Source of the DNA: Pomacea canaliculata
Lineage: Eukaryota; Mollusca; Gastropoda; Architaenioglossa; Ampullariidae
NCBI RefSeq assembly: GCF_003073045.1
Contig: NC_037593.1
Location: 18,218,725-18,282,724 of the forward strand
DNA length: 64,000 nucleotides
Direction of reading: 5' to 3'
The notes under the pieces are model-generated. The model had not been told where the DNA came from, made no database searches, and was given only the letters and a program-made list of their open reading frames with translations. Positions 32,602 to 45,829 of the stretch are shown here, piece by piece (within the stretch, counting starts at the first letter, position 1; each line of letters begins with the position of its first letter). The position numbers and the translations under genes are program-made.

Positions 32602-35560
32602 CTTGCTTGTATTTGACATTACATTTCACGGCTTGTGTGGATGTGCTTCCACCTCGTTTGGTATGCTCACTACATCTGCACATTTGATGTTGACATAGAA
32701 GACACCGCTGGTTTCTGGTTCTAGAGCTACTCCCGAGATGCCTCACGACTCTGTACGCAGACTCCTGTATACACACACAGTACACCTTCCGACTTTGTAC
32801 ACATGTTGTACGCTTTTCAACTCTTTACACACATTGTGAACTTTACCATTCTGTTCTGAAACTGAACACCGTGAGATTATGTTGACACTCCGGACACACT
32901 ACGATTCTGTTCTAATACTGGACACATGACTATTAAATACCAAGACAGCCGCGGCCTGCTATATTGCTTCATTCTTATTTTTAAATAACTTGTAAAGATA
33001 ACCAGAAACCAAGCCTATGAATTAATAAAGAAGAATATAACAATTAATCTTAAAACAAGGAAAAAACTGCAGGTCATACAAAAAAAAAGAAAAAAGAAAA
33101 AGCAAAAACAAAACAAAACAAACACAAAAAAAAAACCAAAAAACAAACGCAAAACAAGTGTACCTGAATTGACAAAACAGCTGAAACTGTAAACATCACA
33201 TCACTACTCGTGGGACATCACTTCAGCGTCGGAAAACAGTTGATGTGCATCGCTCTTAAAAGTGGAATACAGTTCACACCCTTCACTTGCATGTGGCATG
33301 GCATCAGTCTTCTTGGTAACAATCAACAAGCCTTCGTCTAAAGACCTAAAAAACATATCTTTACTGCTGATACTTTGCTGCAGCCATACACCTCATAAGC
33401 TATTAACACAAAGAAATTCTTTGACTTAAAAAGCCATTTTCTAGTACAGGGGTGGGCAATTAATTTTCCCAAGGGGCCGGATGAGAAACTGGGATGGTTC
33501 TAGAGGGCCGGACTAATATAGTTAGCTCAGTTTTACCCAATACTGTATATATAGTATATTTACTGGTGGGTGGCCAGCGGGCGGGCCGGTCAGAGACAGG
33601 AGGCGGGCCGGATCCGGCCCGCGGGCCGGCGTTTGCCCAGGTCTGCTCTAGTAGATAGTATATATAACATGTTGCAATCTTTTATAGAAACCTTTGCATC
33701 ATACCTTTAAATAAGACGAAACCAGTCAATAAAGTTCTGATTTTTAAAAAAAGTAGTTGAGAGGTAGTACGATGTTTTTTTGTTGTTTTTTTTTTTACTG
33801 AAGTTCAGCTGTCAATCTTTGGTGCAGTGTCTTAACTTGTGCAGACAGAAATAATGTTCCATAATGACAACTCTTGTAAGAACATCACACTGACGGTCAC
33901 AAACTAGTGTCAGTAAGATGCACAATGTTAGTCTCAGACCTGCTTTTACTGAGCACGAAGCTTGGTGTGACAGCTCACCATCAAAACTTTGGCAATTGTA
34001 GAAAAGGAATCAGTCTGAAGTTGCCACTGCTGATGCAAATACCTCAAATGTCAGTTATGGCAAGATGGCGCTGACGTGGCAGTAGAAATAAAATGGTGTA
34101 GAAATTAAAAGTGGTTGAGACATAAAATTAAATCCAGGAATATGTGAAAATGAGTTATAGATGCACAGGTCAATATAAAAAGCTTGAACTCGTATTAACA
34201 AGAAAAGACGAAAAGCGACGGACAGCTAAACCCCTCTAGCCAGTTAGATGAAGGGACATCACTCTCTCAACTGAAGTAAGCCGGGTTGTATTATGTCCCT
34301 TGTGCTCTGTACAGAGGAAAATAGATGATATACTAAGAAAAATATTTTTAATTTGTTATTCTCAGGTTGTACGGCTCTTAAATCTGGGGTTTCAAGCTCA
34401 TGAAACTGTTGACTAAGTACACAATTTTTGCTGCAAATGTATTTTAAATGTAGATGCCTAAAGACAAAATAATGATCAAAGTCAATTTGGAAAGATTATA
34501 TATTGTTTGTGACGTTTTTTCCAGAAAGAGAATGAATACAAAATAATTTAAAAAATAATCAGAAATTAGTAGTATTTGAGTTTAAAGAAACATATTAGCC
34601 AAAATACAAAGAGTTCAGAATTTTGTTTCAAATTCATAAAGCGTGGTTATGTCACACGTTTTCTGAATTGAACCGGATGCATGTATAAACCCAAACTAAT
34701 TTTAGACTAATAATAATAATAATTGGTCATAATTGTTTTCAGGGTTTCAAAGATGTTCTTGTGTCAGAAATATATTTTATTTGTAAAAAGTATAATTCAT
34801 CATCATGATCATGATCATGATCATCATCATTCAGCAATAGCAATGAGAGGCAAGGAAGGTAGTAGCGATTCTCAGGACGTCGTTCCTGTCAAGGGAAGCT
34901 GCTCAGAGGAATAAGGGGGACAATGGCATCACACCTAGATTTCCTGTCCTTTTTATATAGAGCTGGTTTACACCACTGACAAAAACACTGCAAAGATGGC
35001 TACAAACCGTAATATTACAACTAAAATATAAAAACAGTCAGCAAAAGTGATTAAGAGCACACGGCTGGCAAACGTCCGTGCGTGTGTGAACATACTTTGT
35101 GAGCCTTCTCTAAAATTGAACTGGAGTTTGGACGATGATTGACATTTCATTATTCTACGGGGACAACAGACAGGTAAAATAATTTATTCATATGACTTTA
35201 AAATGTGTCATGCCCACAGCGATATGTTACAAAATCAACTGCTGGCTATCTTTATGGCAAACATCAGTGCTATCTGATGATGCATCTTTAATGCCATGTA
35301 AGCATCTTTTAATTGCTTTTTTGATGTTTTAAATTCATTTGGCGATACCCTCTAACAGGCAAAGTCCCACACAATTAAGGCCCTTCAGCAATGTCGAGAA
35401 TAATTGTCTACGCATAATTTAACATCCGTGGGAAAATTATTTCCCATGCAACAGATACAACACTGTTGCTCTGAAAATACGACACTGTTTAATATTAACA
35501 TATTATTCAAACTAGAAAACAATCACAATCATGCCAAATCGCTCTCGGAAACGATACACA
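32602..35560. other. Spacer between C2 and A3
   Basis: No gene seen. It contains an A-rich tract (33080-33150), the hAT-like element at 33447, a CATGAT/CAT run near 34800-34830, and from about 35370 sequence related to the A2 upstream region (CTACGCAT and a block of the type GGGAAGATTATTT). Confidence 0.5.
33447..33645. mobile_element. Short non-autonomous hAT-like DNA element
   Basis: 199 bp with terminal inverted repeats CAGGGGTGGGCAA and (complement of the right end) CAGACCTGGGCAA. GC-rich GGCCGG blocks lie inside. Flanking 8-bp duplication TTCTAGTA / CTCTAGTA (7 of 8 match) at 33439-33446 and 33646-33653 is the hAT hallmark. No transposase coding. Confidence 0.75.
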
Positions 35561-35689
35561 GAAATCTGGAAAAAGCCGATGACTTCATTAAAGCCCTAGG
35601 GTTACCCTGAAGAAAAAATACAAATTTGCAAAGAAAACTTTCCGTTGTCCCACACATAAAAAGTCTTAGTTTTATAGCTACAGATTGGG

Positions 35690-35697
35690 TATATATA
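35690..35697 (+). promoter_or_regulatory. TATA box of A3
   Basis: TATATATA in the context ACAGATTGGG, at the same spacing from the ATG as in A1 and A2. Confidence 0.68.
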
Positions 35698-35800
35698 CAC
35701 ATTTGCGTCTCCTTCACAGCCGTGTCAACACCTGCAGTTCAAATCCTGTTCTTTGGGGACGACTGTCGCTGTGTCTGACCCTGCAGAGTTGTTTTTCACA

Positions 35801-38800
35801 ATGGCCGTCTACTCCTCCATGTCGGTTGTGGTCTTTGGTCTTGTCTTGGCGACTCTGACTTCAGCTGAAACGTATTCCCCTCCTCAACCACCACCTCCAC
35901 CACCTTACCAGTCAGGTGTAGGTCCACAGAAAGTATCGTCAGGCTCATACCTGCCCCCTGCGGCGTCGTACTCCAAGAGCCAGTCATACCCAGGCGGCGA
36001 TCCCTATGAGTATCAAAATGGAGGGTATGGCGGTTCTGTTGTACTCTAACAAAAATACTGTACTATACATAATGTTAATACATTTATAAAGTTCACTATC
36101 GAATATATAATGTTGTTCTTTAAATGCTATTTTTTCGTTCATTCATTTCATTCCATCCCATAACGGATGCGGCATTATCAGCCATAGGGGGGATCTGATA
36201 GAGAGTAGAAGAGGTGAATTAACACTAGCAGGATCGGTCTCGTGCCCGAATAAGAATGGTTTATTATATAGACAAATTATTAGGTCTTTAAGGAATTTTC
36301 CAATCCACTAGCAAGTTTGTCTTAGATAGTTAATGCCGTAAAGTTTAGATGATTTCAAAAGAACCACTTACAACACATCTAAATCACAGGTCTTGGCCAT
36401 GTTCTGTTGTCTTCATTTGTAGAAATCATCACAAGGAAAAAAAAAAAAATTAGAGCCTCACACGCAGCCTGCTTTCTCGAAGGATGGACACAACAATGAC
36501 CAGCCTCTTTTCTTCTCATCCTTTCGTATGTCTTCAAGAGGATTTCTGAGCTTCTGTAAATCAGAGTCGCGCTGGCTAGCCGGCAAAACTGCCGAGAGAA
36601 AGTCAGCCAAACAAAGAATCAACACAATTCCAGCATCGTATCACAATTTTCTTGTCGAATGTGTCACAAATTGTAGTCAGTTTGTTTTCCTTTGTGCAAG
36701 AATATGTATTTGAATGGCTTATGATCGTGTGTGAGCAGGTACAAACAGCCGAACGGACCATTGCCCACTTTCTTCAAGTCACCATACAACCGTTTGTCTG
36801 TTAATCCTGATGTTGACGAATTGGACAGACTGTTTGCCTTGATTGACAGTGAGTCACTTTGTATGACACCATAGATAATCTCTACTAATAACTTTTTTTC
36901 ATGCAATGGCTTCTGGGTGCTTTTCATTTATAATTTATTGACTCATTAGTCCGTATTAGAATGTGAAAATATTTGCAACGGGCCCATGAGTTAACGAATG
37001 ACTAATATTATATCAAATTAACATGTAGTTTCAGTTTCCCATTTAATGGAGTCTTAGCAACGAAATAATTCCATTTGGACATTTTTAAACATGGCGGTAT
37101 TTGTGGGCTGATCTGTCAACAATAGCTGCTAAAAGGGTTTCAGCCCCAGACATGCTATAAATTTAGAAAAAAAGGCAAGGCCCAAAACGATGATGAAACT
37201 CGAACCCAATGAATAAAAGCGAATTTTAAAATGTTTCTTAACCTACTTTTAAAGCGCGATGTCAAGGTCTCCCAGCGTGTTGTTTGTTTTCTTACAGCTC
37301 TAATTGAGATAGTAGACTTCGCTGCCGAAAGCTTGGCGAACATAGACTCCCAGCAAAGTGTCCTGAAGAAGCAGGTGACCCAGCTGACTGTCCTGGACCT
37401 GCCGGCCTTGGAGGAGCAGAACAGTGTCGAGGACAAGCAGCTAAGCGAACTGGAGCGGAGGGTGAGCGTTTGTGGGTCAGAGTGTGCGGTGGATGACACT
37501 GTCATGATGACTGTCTGAGTTACTCTGTTTTGTCAGTTGTAATGATAGTTCTAACCTCAATAATTTTCTTAGTTTTTTTAAAGTGTTATCTTTAGTCTTC
37601 CTCATGACAACGCAATTAAGATTACGTGAGTGCTTGTTTATATCTACACAGAGGCACGCATCTTCACGCGTACGCCCGTACAAACAAACAAACAAACAAA
37701 CAAACAAACAAACAAACAAACAAACAAACAAACGGTCACTTTTTCCATATATTATGTCCAGGTGGGTGACCTTGAGGACCTTATTGGTGACCTGAAGGCG
37801 AATCTGGAGGATCTGGAGTACCTGAACGCTGAGAACGCCAAGGACATCAAGGACCTGGAGATCGCTCTGGCCAACGAGCAGTACATCGACTCCACTCAAG
37901 TGCGCGACATCGCCTCGCTCCTGGCGGCCGTTCAGAACCTCAAGACCAAACTGATCAGTGTAAGTGTGATGTTAAATGTAACGATGACTGGATAAAGACT
38001 ATCTACCTGCCTGCGAGGGTGCCTGCGTTTACATATGACCCACGTATTTGACCAATGGTTTTCAATGCAATCATGACTAAATTTAGGCGTATGTGCAAAT
38101 TTGTGTGTGTGTCAGTGTGTGTGGAGAAAGAGAAGATGAGAGAGAGAAAGACAAGGGCAAGAAAGAGTTGACTTGTGAGAAACAATGTCATTTTTCTTCA
38201 ATTTTGTACTTCCTTTTCTTCCTAGTGAATATCATTTAAAAGACGGTAAGTTCTTTGTAGCTACAATTTACAGTGACACTTTTATGTTTTATCTATCCTT
38301 ACATTTTGTAATAAAGGAGTAAATGAAATGAGACTTACATTACAGATTACCAAAAGCAGGTTCGCGTTCCTGGACAACGATATCCAAAAAGTGGTCGGAC
38401 TATTCAATTCCACACGTGACCTGGAAACATCCAGAATGTGTGAGTACACAATATTAACTATTTAACAAGAAGATAAGAGGTCTTTCAGAAAACAATACAT
38501 CAAGAGCACATTCACAAGCTGAGATAAAATTTCTTTAAAGAGTTATTTGTGTCTCTTAAAACAGTAAAAGTATAGCAAATGGCGTGTTCACATGTTTCAT
38601 CATTAATTATCTTGCCCCCTGTTGTGTCTTTCAGGCGAGACTGGCGTCACCACACTGACTGCAGATGACCGTCGTAACACTGTTGTGTTTAACACAGACT
38701 TCGGCGGGCAAGTTCCTCAGATAGACTATGGCATTGTTGGTATTAAGAACAAATTCGTAGGTGAGCAGTCTTTCAAATATCCTCCGTCCGGCAAGCCATA

Positions 38801-39008
38801 TGATCCCAAGTATCCCCCCTACGGGTCCTCACCTTACAACGATCGTGAACCTGGAAGTCTGGGAGACCTTGTTGCCGCCTTGCCCACACCAGAGTCCATC
38901 ACCTTGCAGTTGGTGGACGGGGCGTTCAATAACGCGAAGACTGTGTCGGTGGACGTGGCTTGGCAGGTGTGCTCCGTTGGTCCCGGCACCCGCCTCGCTA
39001 AATACTGA
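35801..39008 (+). CDS. A3: secreted coiled-coil H-type lectin protein (387 aa, 6 exons)
   Basis: Exons 35801-36024, 36739-36848, 37298-37461, 37762-37959, 38346-38439 and 38635-39008; phases 2,1,0,0,1. The signal peptide is MAVYSSMSVVVFGLVLATLTSA, then a proline run and an arm ending EYQNGG. The rod exons keep 164/198/94 nt and nearly the A1/A2 sequence (LNAENAKDIKDLEIALANEQ). Intron 3 contains a (CAAA)n array. The lectin loop keeps only one KPYDPKYPPYG unit, so the last exon is the shortest of the three A genes. The domain closes VDVAWQVCSVGPG. No B or C gene follows, unlike the first two modules. AATAAA lies at 39437. Role as for A1. Confidence 0.85.
37681..37733 (+). repeat. (CAAA)n microsatellite in A3 intron 3
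   Basis: Thirteen perfect tetranucleotide units shortly upstream of the exon 4 acceptor. Confidence 0.95.
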
Positions 39009-39436
39009 CCTCATCACCTTCCGACTGATTACCTTTGACCACCCTGGGATGACACGGATGCCAATATATTCGCAGATTCCATGATGCTGCTTTCTGGGAA
39101 GTTTTGTACCTGTGCTCATGTTTCAACGTCAGTCCGATGTATGTACTATGAATGACGGGATATTATTGTAAACAGAGAATCAACGACGAAAACGAAGAAC
39201 ACTTTGCTAGATAATCAATCAGCATCCCGTCTAGGAGTATTAATCAGAAGATAAGGATGTTAGCAATGGAAGCAATGAGACAATTCAAATGTCTATGACA
39301 CAGTGAAAGCCATGAGAGGCATCTGAAGATTACTCTGACTGGTTTTGCTGTGTAACATCTATAATCTTCTGTAACACAAACTTACAGATGTAGCGCAGCA
39401 GAAAAAATGTAATGTCTTTTTTCTTGAATGGAGTCA

Positions 39437-39442
39437 AATAAA
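39437..39442 (+). promoter_or_regulatory. A3 polyadenylation signal
   Basis: AATAAA followed by TATAAAACAATTGCC, the same context as in A1. Confidence 0.6.
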
Positions 39443-39570
39443 TATAAAACAATTGCCATAAAATGTTTTTCTAATGTTGCATGTTGCATTGGGGATTGTG
39501 TATACCTGTGCACTCGTGTTTTAGTCGTTGACAATTCTAATAATACAGGTACATATGATTATATACACAC

Positions 39571-39620
<50 letters not shown>

Positions 39621-42145
39621 AACACGGCATAAATATATATATATCACACACATACACACACTGACGCCCAGACACAAGCACATAACACATTTTAAAATGT
39701 CTTTTGCCCCTCTGACAATGAGAAGCCGTCTTCATCCATTCATGACATACCTAATGATTCACAGAAGATAAAATTAATTTTTTTAAATGCATTCAAGAAT
39801 CGTGAGAGACGATGGACCCTGATAACAGCTTAGATAATAACATATGATCTACAACAGGGAAACAAATAAAAACGTTTTTAGACAGGCAAAAAGACATAAC
39901 TCTTACATACCTCTACAAAGGTATATGTGAATTCGTATACCTACAAATCTACAATAAAGACAACTACAATCAAAACAGAATTTTAAACATGATAAACGTT
40001 TATAGCAAAAATTTATATTCATAGATTAATACAATTATTCTCAATGTACAGAAAAGGAGTCAGCGAAATACTTCTACCGGCAAGATATATATATCTATAT
40101 CAATTCAAATTAAATGCTCTAATTTTGACATTTTCTCTTTTTACAGTGTCAACCTATACCACATAATTGGTTGTTGTTGGTTTTTTTTTTAAACATCTTG
40201 TTCACATTTTTTTGTCGGCAGTCAAATAACATGTCACTGAGATGCTCAGTTGTAAAGGGACGAAATTCATGGCAAAACAATCCCAACATAGTTTGTCCAG
40301 GGTTTACTCCCTTATTTAGCTTTTCTGGCACAGTGTGGTGTACTCTGTGACAGCTATTCTTCTACACTAACTAGTTGTGCTATACGCTAAATGATTCATG
40401 GAATTTCATAGCAAGGAGTGGATAACATTTTTATTGTCTCAAGTGGTTTGAGTTGCCACTAAAATTATGTCGACACCTAAAATAAACCAAACAATTTTCC
40501 ACACAAGCGGGTACTTTCGATCGAAGAGTAAGAAGGAACAAATTATAAATAATAGCAGCACAAGATCAAGAATTAGAACTGATAAAAGACAAATATGAAG
40601 CGGGAAGGATTTAAGTGGTAGAAAACATAATGAGTGAATAGTAGCTTGACGCATAGTATTATAAAGCAGAAATTTAAATTTTAAAAAAGTTTTCAACTAA
40701 GTTGAGGGACTTCACGAAAATGAGGGGTTATTTGTCTATTAATTAAATCAAAAATTAAATTATTCATTCCAGAAAATAGCGTAGAATGTAAAACATATGC
40801 AGTACAATTAAGAATATAACAGAATCAAAACCTTTACTGTCAGACATACTAATATACATTTAATACTCTTGAATAGATGTAATTGATTAAATGTTTTGCG
40901 GTATGTTGTTCAGTCAGGTGGGTGTTTATTTTTGGTATGAAAGTTTCTATACATTTCAGTCCTTATTGTGGCGATGTCTTTCATTTAGTCTGTCTGTGAT
41001 GAGAATTATTTGCTGAGACTAAAAATGGTAAAATGCATGGCAATTAATCAGTGCAATGTTCAATTATCATTTTAAAGTAGAATATTTGTCTGTGAATTTT
41101 CTTCTTTCTTTTAGAATACAAAGGCCTGATTCGCTACACAATTTTGAATGAATAATTCCCTATAATCTCCAATCTTCAAGGTGAGGCTATTCTAAGATTG
41201 ATGATTTTAGTGTCTAATTTTATGTCTAAAATTTGAATTACACGTGTCTGAAACAGACTAGAAATAATCTGAGGTTTGCCTGTATGTCGGTGACATATCA
41301 TTAATGTAACTCAGAAATAAAAGATGGCCTATAGCCCTGTGGAACTCCTGTAGACATTCTTTCATACGCCTATCTCCCACCAGTCTGGGAATAAGATGGA
41401 CTGAAAAGATCTCCAACAGCAGCCTGTGGAAAAGAACCAACCAGAATGCCACTAGCAAGACATCAAAAAGCGCAAATGGGGCTGGACAGGCAAACCAGCT
41501 GACACCATTGCCAGACAGGCACTTGACTGGAACCTTCAGGGGAAGAGGAGAGTTGGGAGACCAAAGCAGACTTGGAAAAGAACAGAAGAGAGTTAGGCAA
41601 AGGATGTTGAACCACAGGGGCCCAAATGAAGGGGAGGGCTGCCCCAAACCCGGGTCCGCTGGCTAGATGTTGTTGCGGCCCTATGCTCCTCGAGGAGTAA
41701 CAAGGACTAAACTAAACTAACTGTTCCCTGCCTATTTTGTATGTTTTTGAGTGAATGTAAGTCAATTTTTATTTTTCCTTTCTTTGGGGGATGGTTTGTA
41801 TGTTATGTACATTTTGTGTTGATATTTTTATATTACTTTCTTGATTACATAATGCATTATATGAATAAATATTGTTAACAGTGTTATTTTATGGCTGTTA
41901 GTTAATTAGGTGAACTTGTACAAACTTGATGTATACTCTTTACCAACTCTCTAGAAACATGTACCCCACAAAACCTTGAAGTTAGATATGAGACGTGAAA
42001 TAACTAAAGCTTGGACAATGACAGTGTGTGCGTGTCTGTATGTTGCCTGTGTGCAAGCATGGAGGTCTGCATCCCAGATTCTCTCAGAACTGATACGACA
42101 CACTAAAACCACAGTCAAACAGAAGAAAAAAGTGTTTTCTTTTCA
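39443..42145. other. Spacer between A3 and D
   Basis: No gene seen. It has a CT/CA tract after A3 (about 39573-39620), AT-rich unique sequence, and a LINE 3' fragment at 41340-41720. I found no trace of B or C copies here. Confidence 0.5.
41340..41720 (+). mobile_element. LINE 3' fragment (C-terminal end of the polyprotein)
   Basis: Pieces in shifting frames read EKISNSSLWKRTNQ, then KKRKWGW, then GKRRVGRPKQTWKRT, then VVAALCSSRSNKD before an ACTAAACTAA tail. This is the characteristic C-terminus of a widespread invertebrate non-LTR retrotransposon type. It carries at least two frame changes. The tail matches the short insertion at 7933-8039. Confidence 0.72.
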
Positions 42146-42150
42146 TTTTC

Positions 42151-42156
42151 TTTATT
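42151..42156 (-). promoter_or_regulatory. D polyadenylation signal
   Basis: AATAAA on the minus strand about 360 bp after the stop. Confidence 0.5.
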
Positions 42157-42517
42157 TGGTGTGCGCACATTTTATACAAGCAAAATAACTGCAGGAACAG
42201 ATTTACACAACATTTCTCTCGGTATGTACATAATTTACAAAGATGTTTTGGCAGTAAATGATCTGTTAAAGAATTTTATGCTTTTGGGAAGTCGTCCAAG
42301 AAGATGCATCAGTGTAAGCACTTTTTTTATTTTAAAGATTATTTGCTTAAATTTTGAGATATTTCATTGACATTTTGAACCAGTTTGTGCGAACCCTCTC
42401 TAGCGTTCTTGTTCAGTTGAAGACAGCAGTCGTTATAATAGACTAATATTCAGCAACATAAACCAAAAAAAAGAACGCTCAGAAGGTTTACAAAAGGTTT
42501 AGTTGTCTTCCTAGTGC

Positions 42518-45500
42518 TTAAGGGGCTTGGGAACCGAAGGAGCAGACCCTGGCCACGACGAAGACTTTCTCCACGTCATTTCCGCCCTCGCTGGCGTCGA
42601 AGGCGCGAACAAGGACATTGCCGTTGGCAAACTCGCAGTCCACACGCAAGTCGAGGAAGCTGCGCCTGTTTCTGTAGTAACCATTGTTTCGGTAGTTGCC
42701 GTTGTTTTCATAGTTTTCGTTGTAGTCATAGTTGCCGTTGTTGCCGTAGTTGCCATAGTTGCCGTTGTTGCCGTAGTTGCCGTTGTTGCCATAGTTGCCA
42801 TAGTTGCCGTTGTTGCCGTAGTTGCCGTTGTTGCCATAGTTGCCGTTGTTGTAGTTGCCATAGTTATTCGGATATCCATTGTAGCGCTGTGAGCAACAGA
42901 GAAATCCCACGCACACAGCGATATTAATGTCAGGTAAGGACAAAGAGATATTGCAAACATTTGGGAATTATGCAAATTAAAGCGTTGGAAATCGCGAAAG
43001 CGAACTACTTACATTTCGAGTGATAGTTCTATTGCTGGAAGTGACACAGACAAATTTCTAAAAGTGTTCGCTTAGAAATTACGAACTTGAGGAAAGGGCA
43101 GATATTGAAGAATTATATGAGATTCATTAACAAGGTTAACTTCCGACTTCAGAAATATGTCAGACCTTGCAGCAAGTCTCATTAGAAGGATGATAAAATA
43201 GGAAAAGAAAGATGTCACGATTGTAATAAAATACGCGAGGAGATCGTCTTTCAAAGCAGCATTCGGACAGTAATTTCGATGTCCGGCTGTCAACAAACAA
43301 CTAAGTAAAAAGGGACTGTGATCACTAAATCAGCTAGCATGTTAAAGACTGGAATCTCTTTGACAGCCTTGCATAGAGCAGCAGTAGAAATGTCAGAAGA
43401 TAAACTATGCTAAGGCTCTGGAGCCAGCGCAGTGCAGGTCATAAGCAGGTCACAGGTCACAAGGTTGGGACTCTGTCAGGGATGCAAACCTCGCTTCTGT
43501 CGAGGTACAGCTTGCTCTTGTAGCCCTGGATGCTGCAGTACACTTGAGGAGTGCCAGTGAACAAGCCATCTTGAATGGAGATTGTGCCCTCAGCCACGTT
43601 CTGCTTTCCGTAGAACTCCACCACAGTTTCACCAGAGACGCCTGAAAATTCAAGACACCAGTTGTAAGTAATCATCATCCTGGGAGAAATACACAGATAT
43701 TTTAAATTGTAATGCTTGATCCTCAAACACCGTTTATTATCCTTTTAAAAAAATTGTCAACGAGAGAGGAAAAGGCAGGAAGAAATCAAAGAAAAGAGAG
43801 AGGAGGGAGAAAGAAGAAGAAAAGTATCAACTTCTAGTTTTATGCTGAACTTGGCATTCAGAATTTTAACTTTGCGTTATGTCTAGGAGCTCGGAGAAAA
43901 AAGAAGTGTTGAAGCTAAGCCAGAGATATGCTCGAATGGTAGCAAGGAAAGAAACAACCGAAGGAGGGTAGGAGTCGATGACAAAGTTGCCGAAATGCAA
44001 GAGAAATATCGAGAGTCGCTCACAGAATCGGGTGTCGATGAGGTTAACGGTCTCCTCTATGGCGGCCTCCAGTCGTTCAAGCTCACCCTCGGCATCGTTG
44101 GAGTTAAATTTGATACTTTTCCTGACAGCAGCAATGCTCTGCACAACCACACGTGTAACCAAATATTTTAAAAAGGTCGGATAGTATATATATATATATT
44201 CACAAGTGCATACATGTATGTATATATAAACCACACCTGATGAGAAACGTGAAGAATACTTTTCTATCGCCCTAGGTTACTTGCGGCACAGTGTCTAAAA
44301 TATATATATATTCACACAGGCTTGCATGTAGACATCACATATGGTCAAAAAGGTGAAGAATACTTCTTTGTCGTCCTAAGTTATTTGCGGGACAGTGTTC
44401 AACCACTGGACTGTCGAAGAGTTGTGGGCTAATATTGTGGAATCAAAGTACCTGGTCAGTGACCAGGGGTCAAGAGGTCCTGGTCTAGTGACCTTCTGAA
44501 AATGTGCGTGCACACTTACCATCCTACATACCGATAGAACTGAGGTGCAGAGCTACAGGACTAGAGTCTACATTAAAGTAGTTGTGTCATTGAAGGTTGA
44601 CAGGAGGACCAAGCTACAAAAATGTCTAGTCTGGCAGAGTTTCATGTCTAGGGAAGCGAGCCACGTACGTTGTTGAGGGTGACGGCCACATCTTCCAGGT
44701 CAGCATCTTCCTGAACATTTACTTTCGTCAGTTCAGCGATTCTGGCCTGGATTCGGGTGAGTTGCTCCAGGTTAAACTTTGCTTGAGCATCTGCACCCTG
44801 GACGCGAGCAATCACAGCAGCGGCTCTCAGTGCATCCTGCTTGATCTGTTGCAACATACAAAGCCAACAATTTATTTATTCTCTCTCTCCCTCTCTCTGT
44901 CTCTCCATTGTAATAGCACTGTGGGATCAGTATAATATTGATAGAACAAATACCACGACGGTTATGCAGACCTACCCGTTTAAAAATATCCTGAAGTCTT
45001 CTGTCCTGTTCGGCTTCTTTCTCCCGAATATCTTTCAAAGTGGTGTTGTTGATATCTTCCAGTAAATCGAAGATGCTGTTCGCGTTGTCTGTGGCATTGT
45101 TCAGCTGCTGAGCTACTTGATCCTCGAATTCACTCACTCCTGCGGAAGAGAGGGAGAGAGATGGGGATAGGATAACATGTCAGTGTTTACAGACACAGAT
45201 ATATATTTTACATATTTTACTAACATTTGACCTTTAAGTCAATGACATTTTTTAAAAGGAAGGGAGACCACTTTCAGGAATTGGCGAGTGATGCCTTACA
45301 GTCAAAGTAAATTTTTTTAAGTGCAGAAATCTTATTCGATCAAAAAAAAAAGAGAGAAAAAAAAAAAAGAAAACTGTGTTGCTTAATTTTGAAATCACTC
45401 AGTTACAGCAACAGAAAAAGATACAAATAAAAACTAAAAATCGCAGTGGTCATCCTAACGGAATAATGTCAGATGGTCAAGTTCACAGTCAATGAAAATA

Positions 45501-45712
45501 GAATAAGAGCCGCAAGACATAGTGATGGATGAATAGAAGAAGGTACAAGGAAAGCAGACTAGTCACAGCAGGTGTCACACCATCAGCAGCAACTCACTTT
45601 CCAGACGCTCCAGCAAAGCCTTGATGTCGTAGGGAGAGATGTTGGCGTAGTCGTAGACAGATGTCGCTGCGACACCGGCCACCAGCATACAGACTGCTGT
45701 AAGGACGTACAT
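42518..45712 (-). CDS. D: secreted coiled-coil H-type-lectin-like protein with Asn/Gly/Tyr repeats (about 363 aa, 6 exons)
   Basis: Minus-strand exons 45712-45598, 45139-44976, 44845-44669, 44138-44024, 43641-43490 and 42886-42518; phases 1,0,0,1,0. No ATG lies between the TATA box (45813-45819) and 45712. The signal peptide is MYVLTAVCMLVAGVAA. Rod exons are 164, 177 and 115 nt, the C layout, with a sequon in INNTTLKDI. The rod ends RFC, then VSGETVVEFYG begins the lectin part. The exon 5 donor (GTTTGC) is weak, so a few residues there are uncertain. Exon 6 opens with a long Asn/Gly/Tyr repeat (NYGNNGNYG type, about 42690-42870), then SFLDLRVDCEF and VFVVARVCSF, matching C exon 6. It is the only member with this loop composition. 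AATAAA on the minus strand lies at 42151-42156. Confidence 0.78.
42690..42870 (-). repeat. Asn/Gly/Tyr coding repeat in D exon 6
   Basis: Degenerate 9-12 bp units encode NYGNNG and NYG in tandem at the position of the lectin loop. Confidence 0.9.
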
Positions 45713-45812
45713 TGTCGTTGTGCAGACGTTAATGGAGGTACTACGAGAAACTCTGCACAGGAGACGGGCTGTGCACTCTTGCGACAACGACAACTGGATG
45801 AGCAGACCTGTG

Positions 45813-45819
45813 TTTTATA
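45813..45819 (-). promoter_or_regulatory. TATA box of D
   Basis: TATAAAA on the minus strand about 100 bp upstream of the chosen ATG, which supports that start. Confidence 0.7.
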
Positions 45820-45829
45820 GGGAGTCGCT

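Noticed and set aside
41258-41647. Minus-strand 129-codon open frame
   Set aside because: It is the complement of the LINE C-terminal coding remnant, which reads on the plus strand.
42514-42927. Plus-strand open frames (Cys/Arg/Ser- or Val-rich) opposite D exon 6
   Set aside because: Product of the Asn/Gly/Tyr repeat read backwards; no start or splice context.
43450-43490. D ending at the stop shortly after exon 5 (a 5-exon short form)
   Set aside because: The read-through ends after ten residues and would drop the second half of the lectin domain, which exon 6 supplies exactly as in C. It could still occur as a minor form because the donor is weak.
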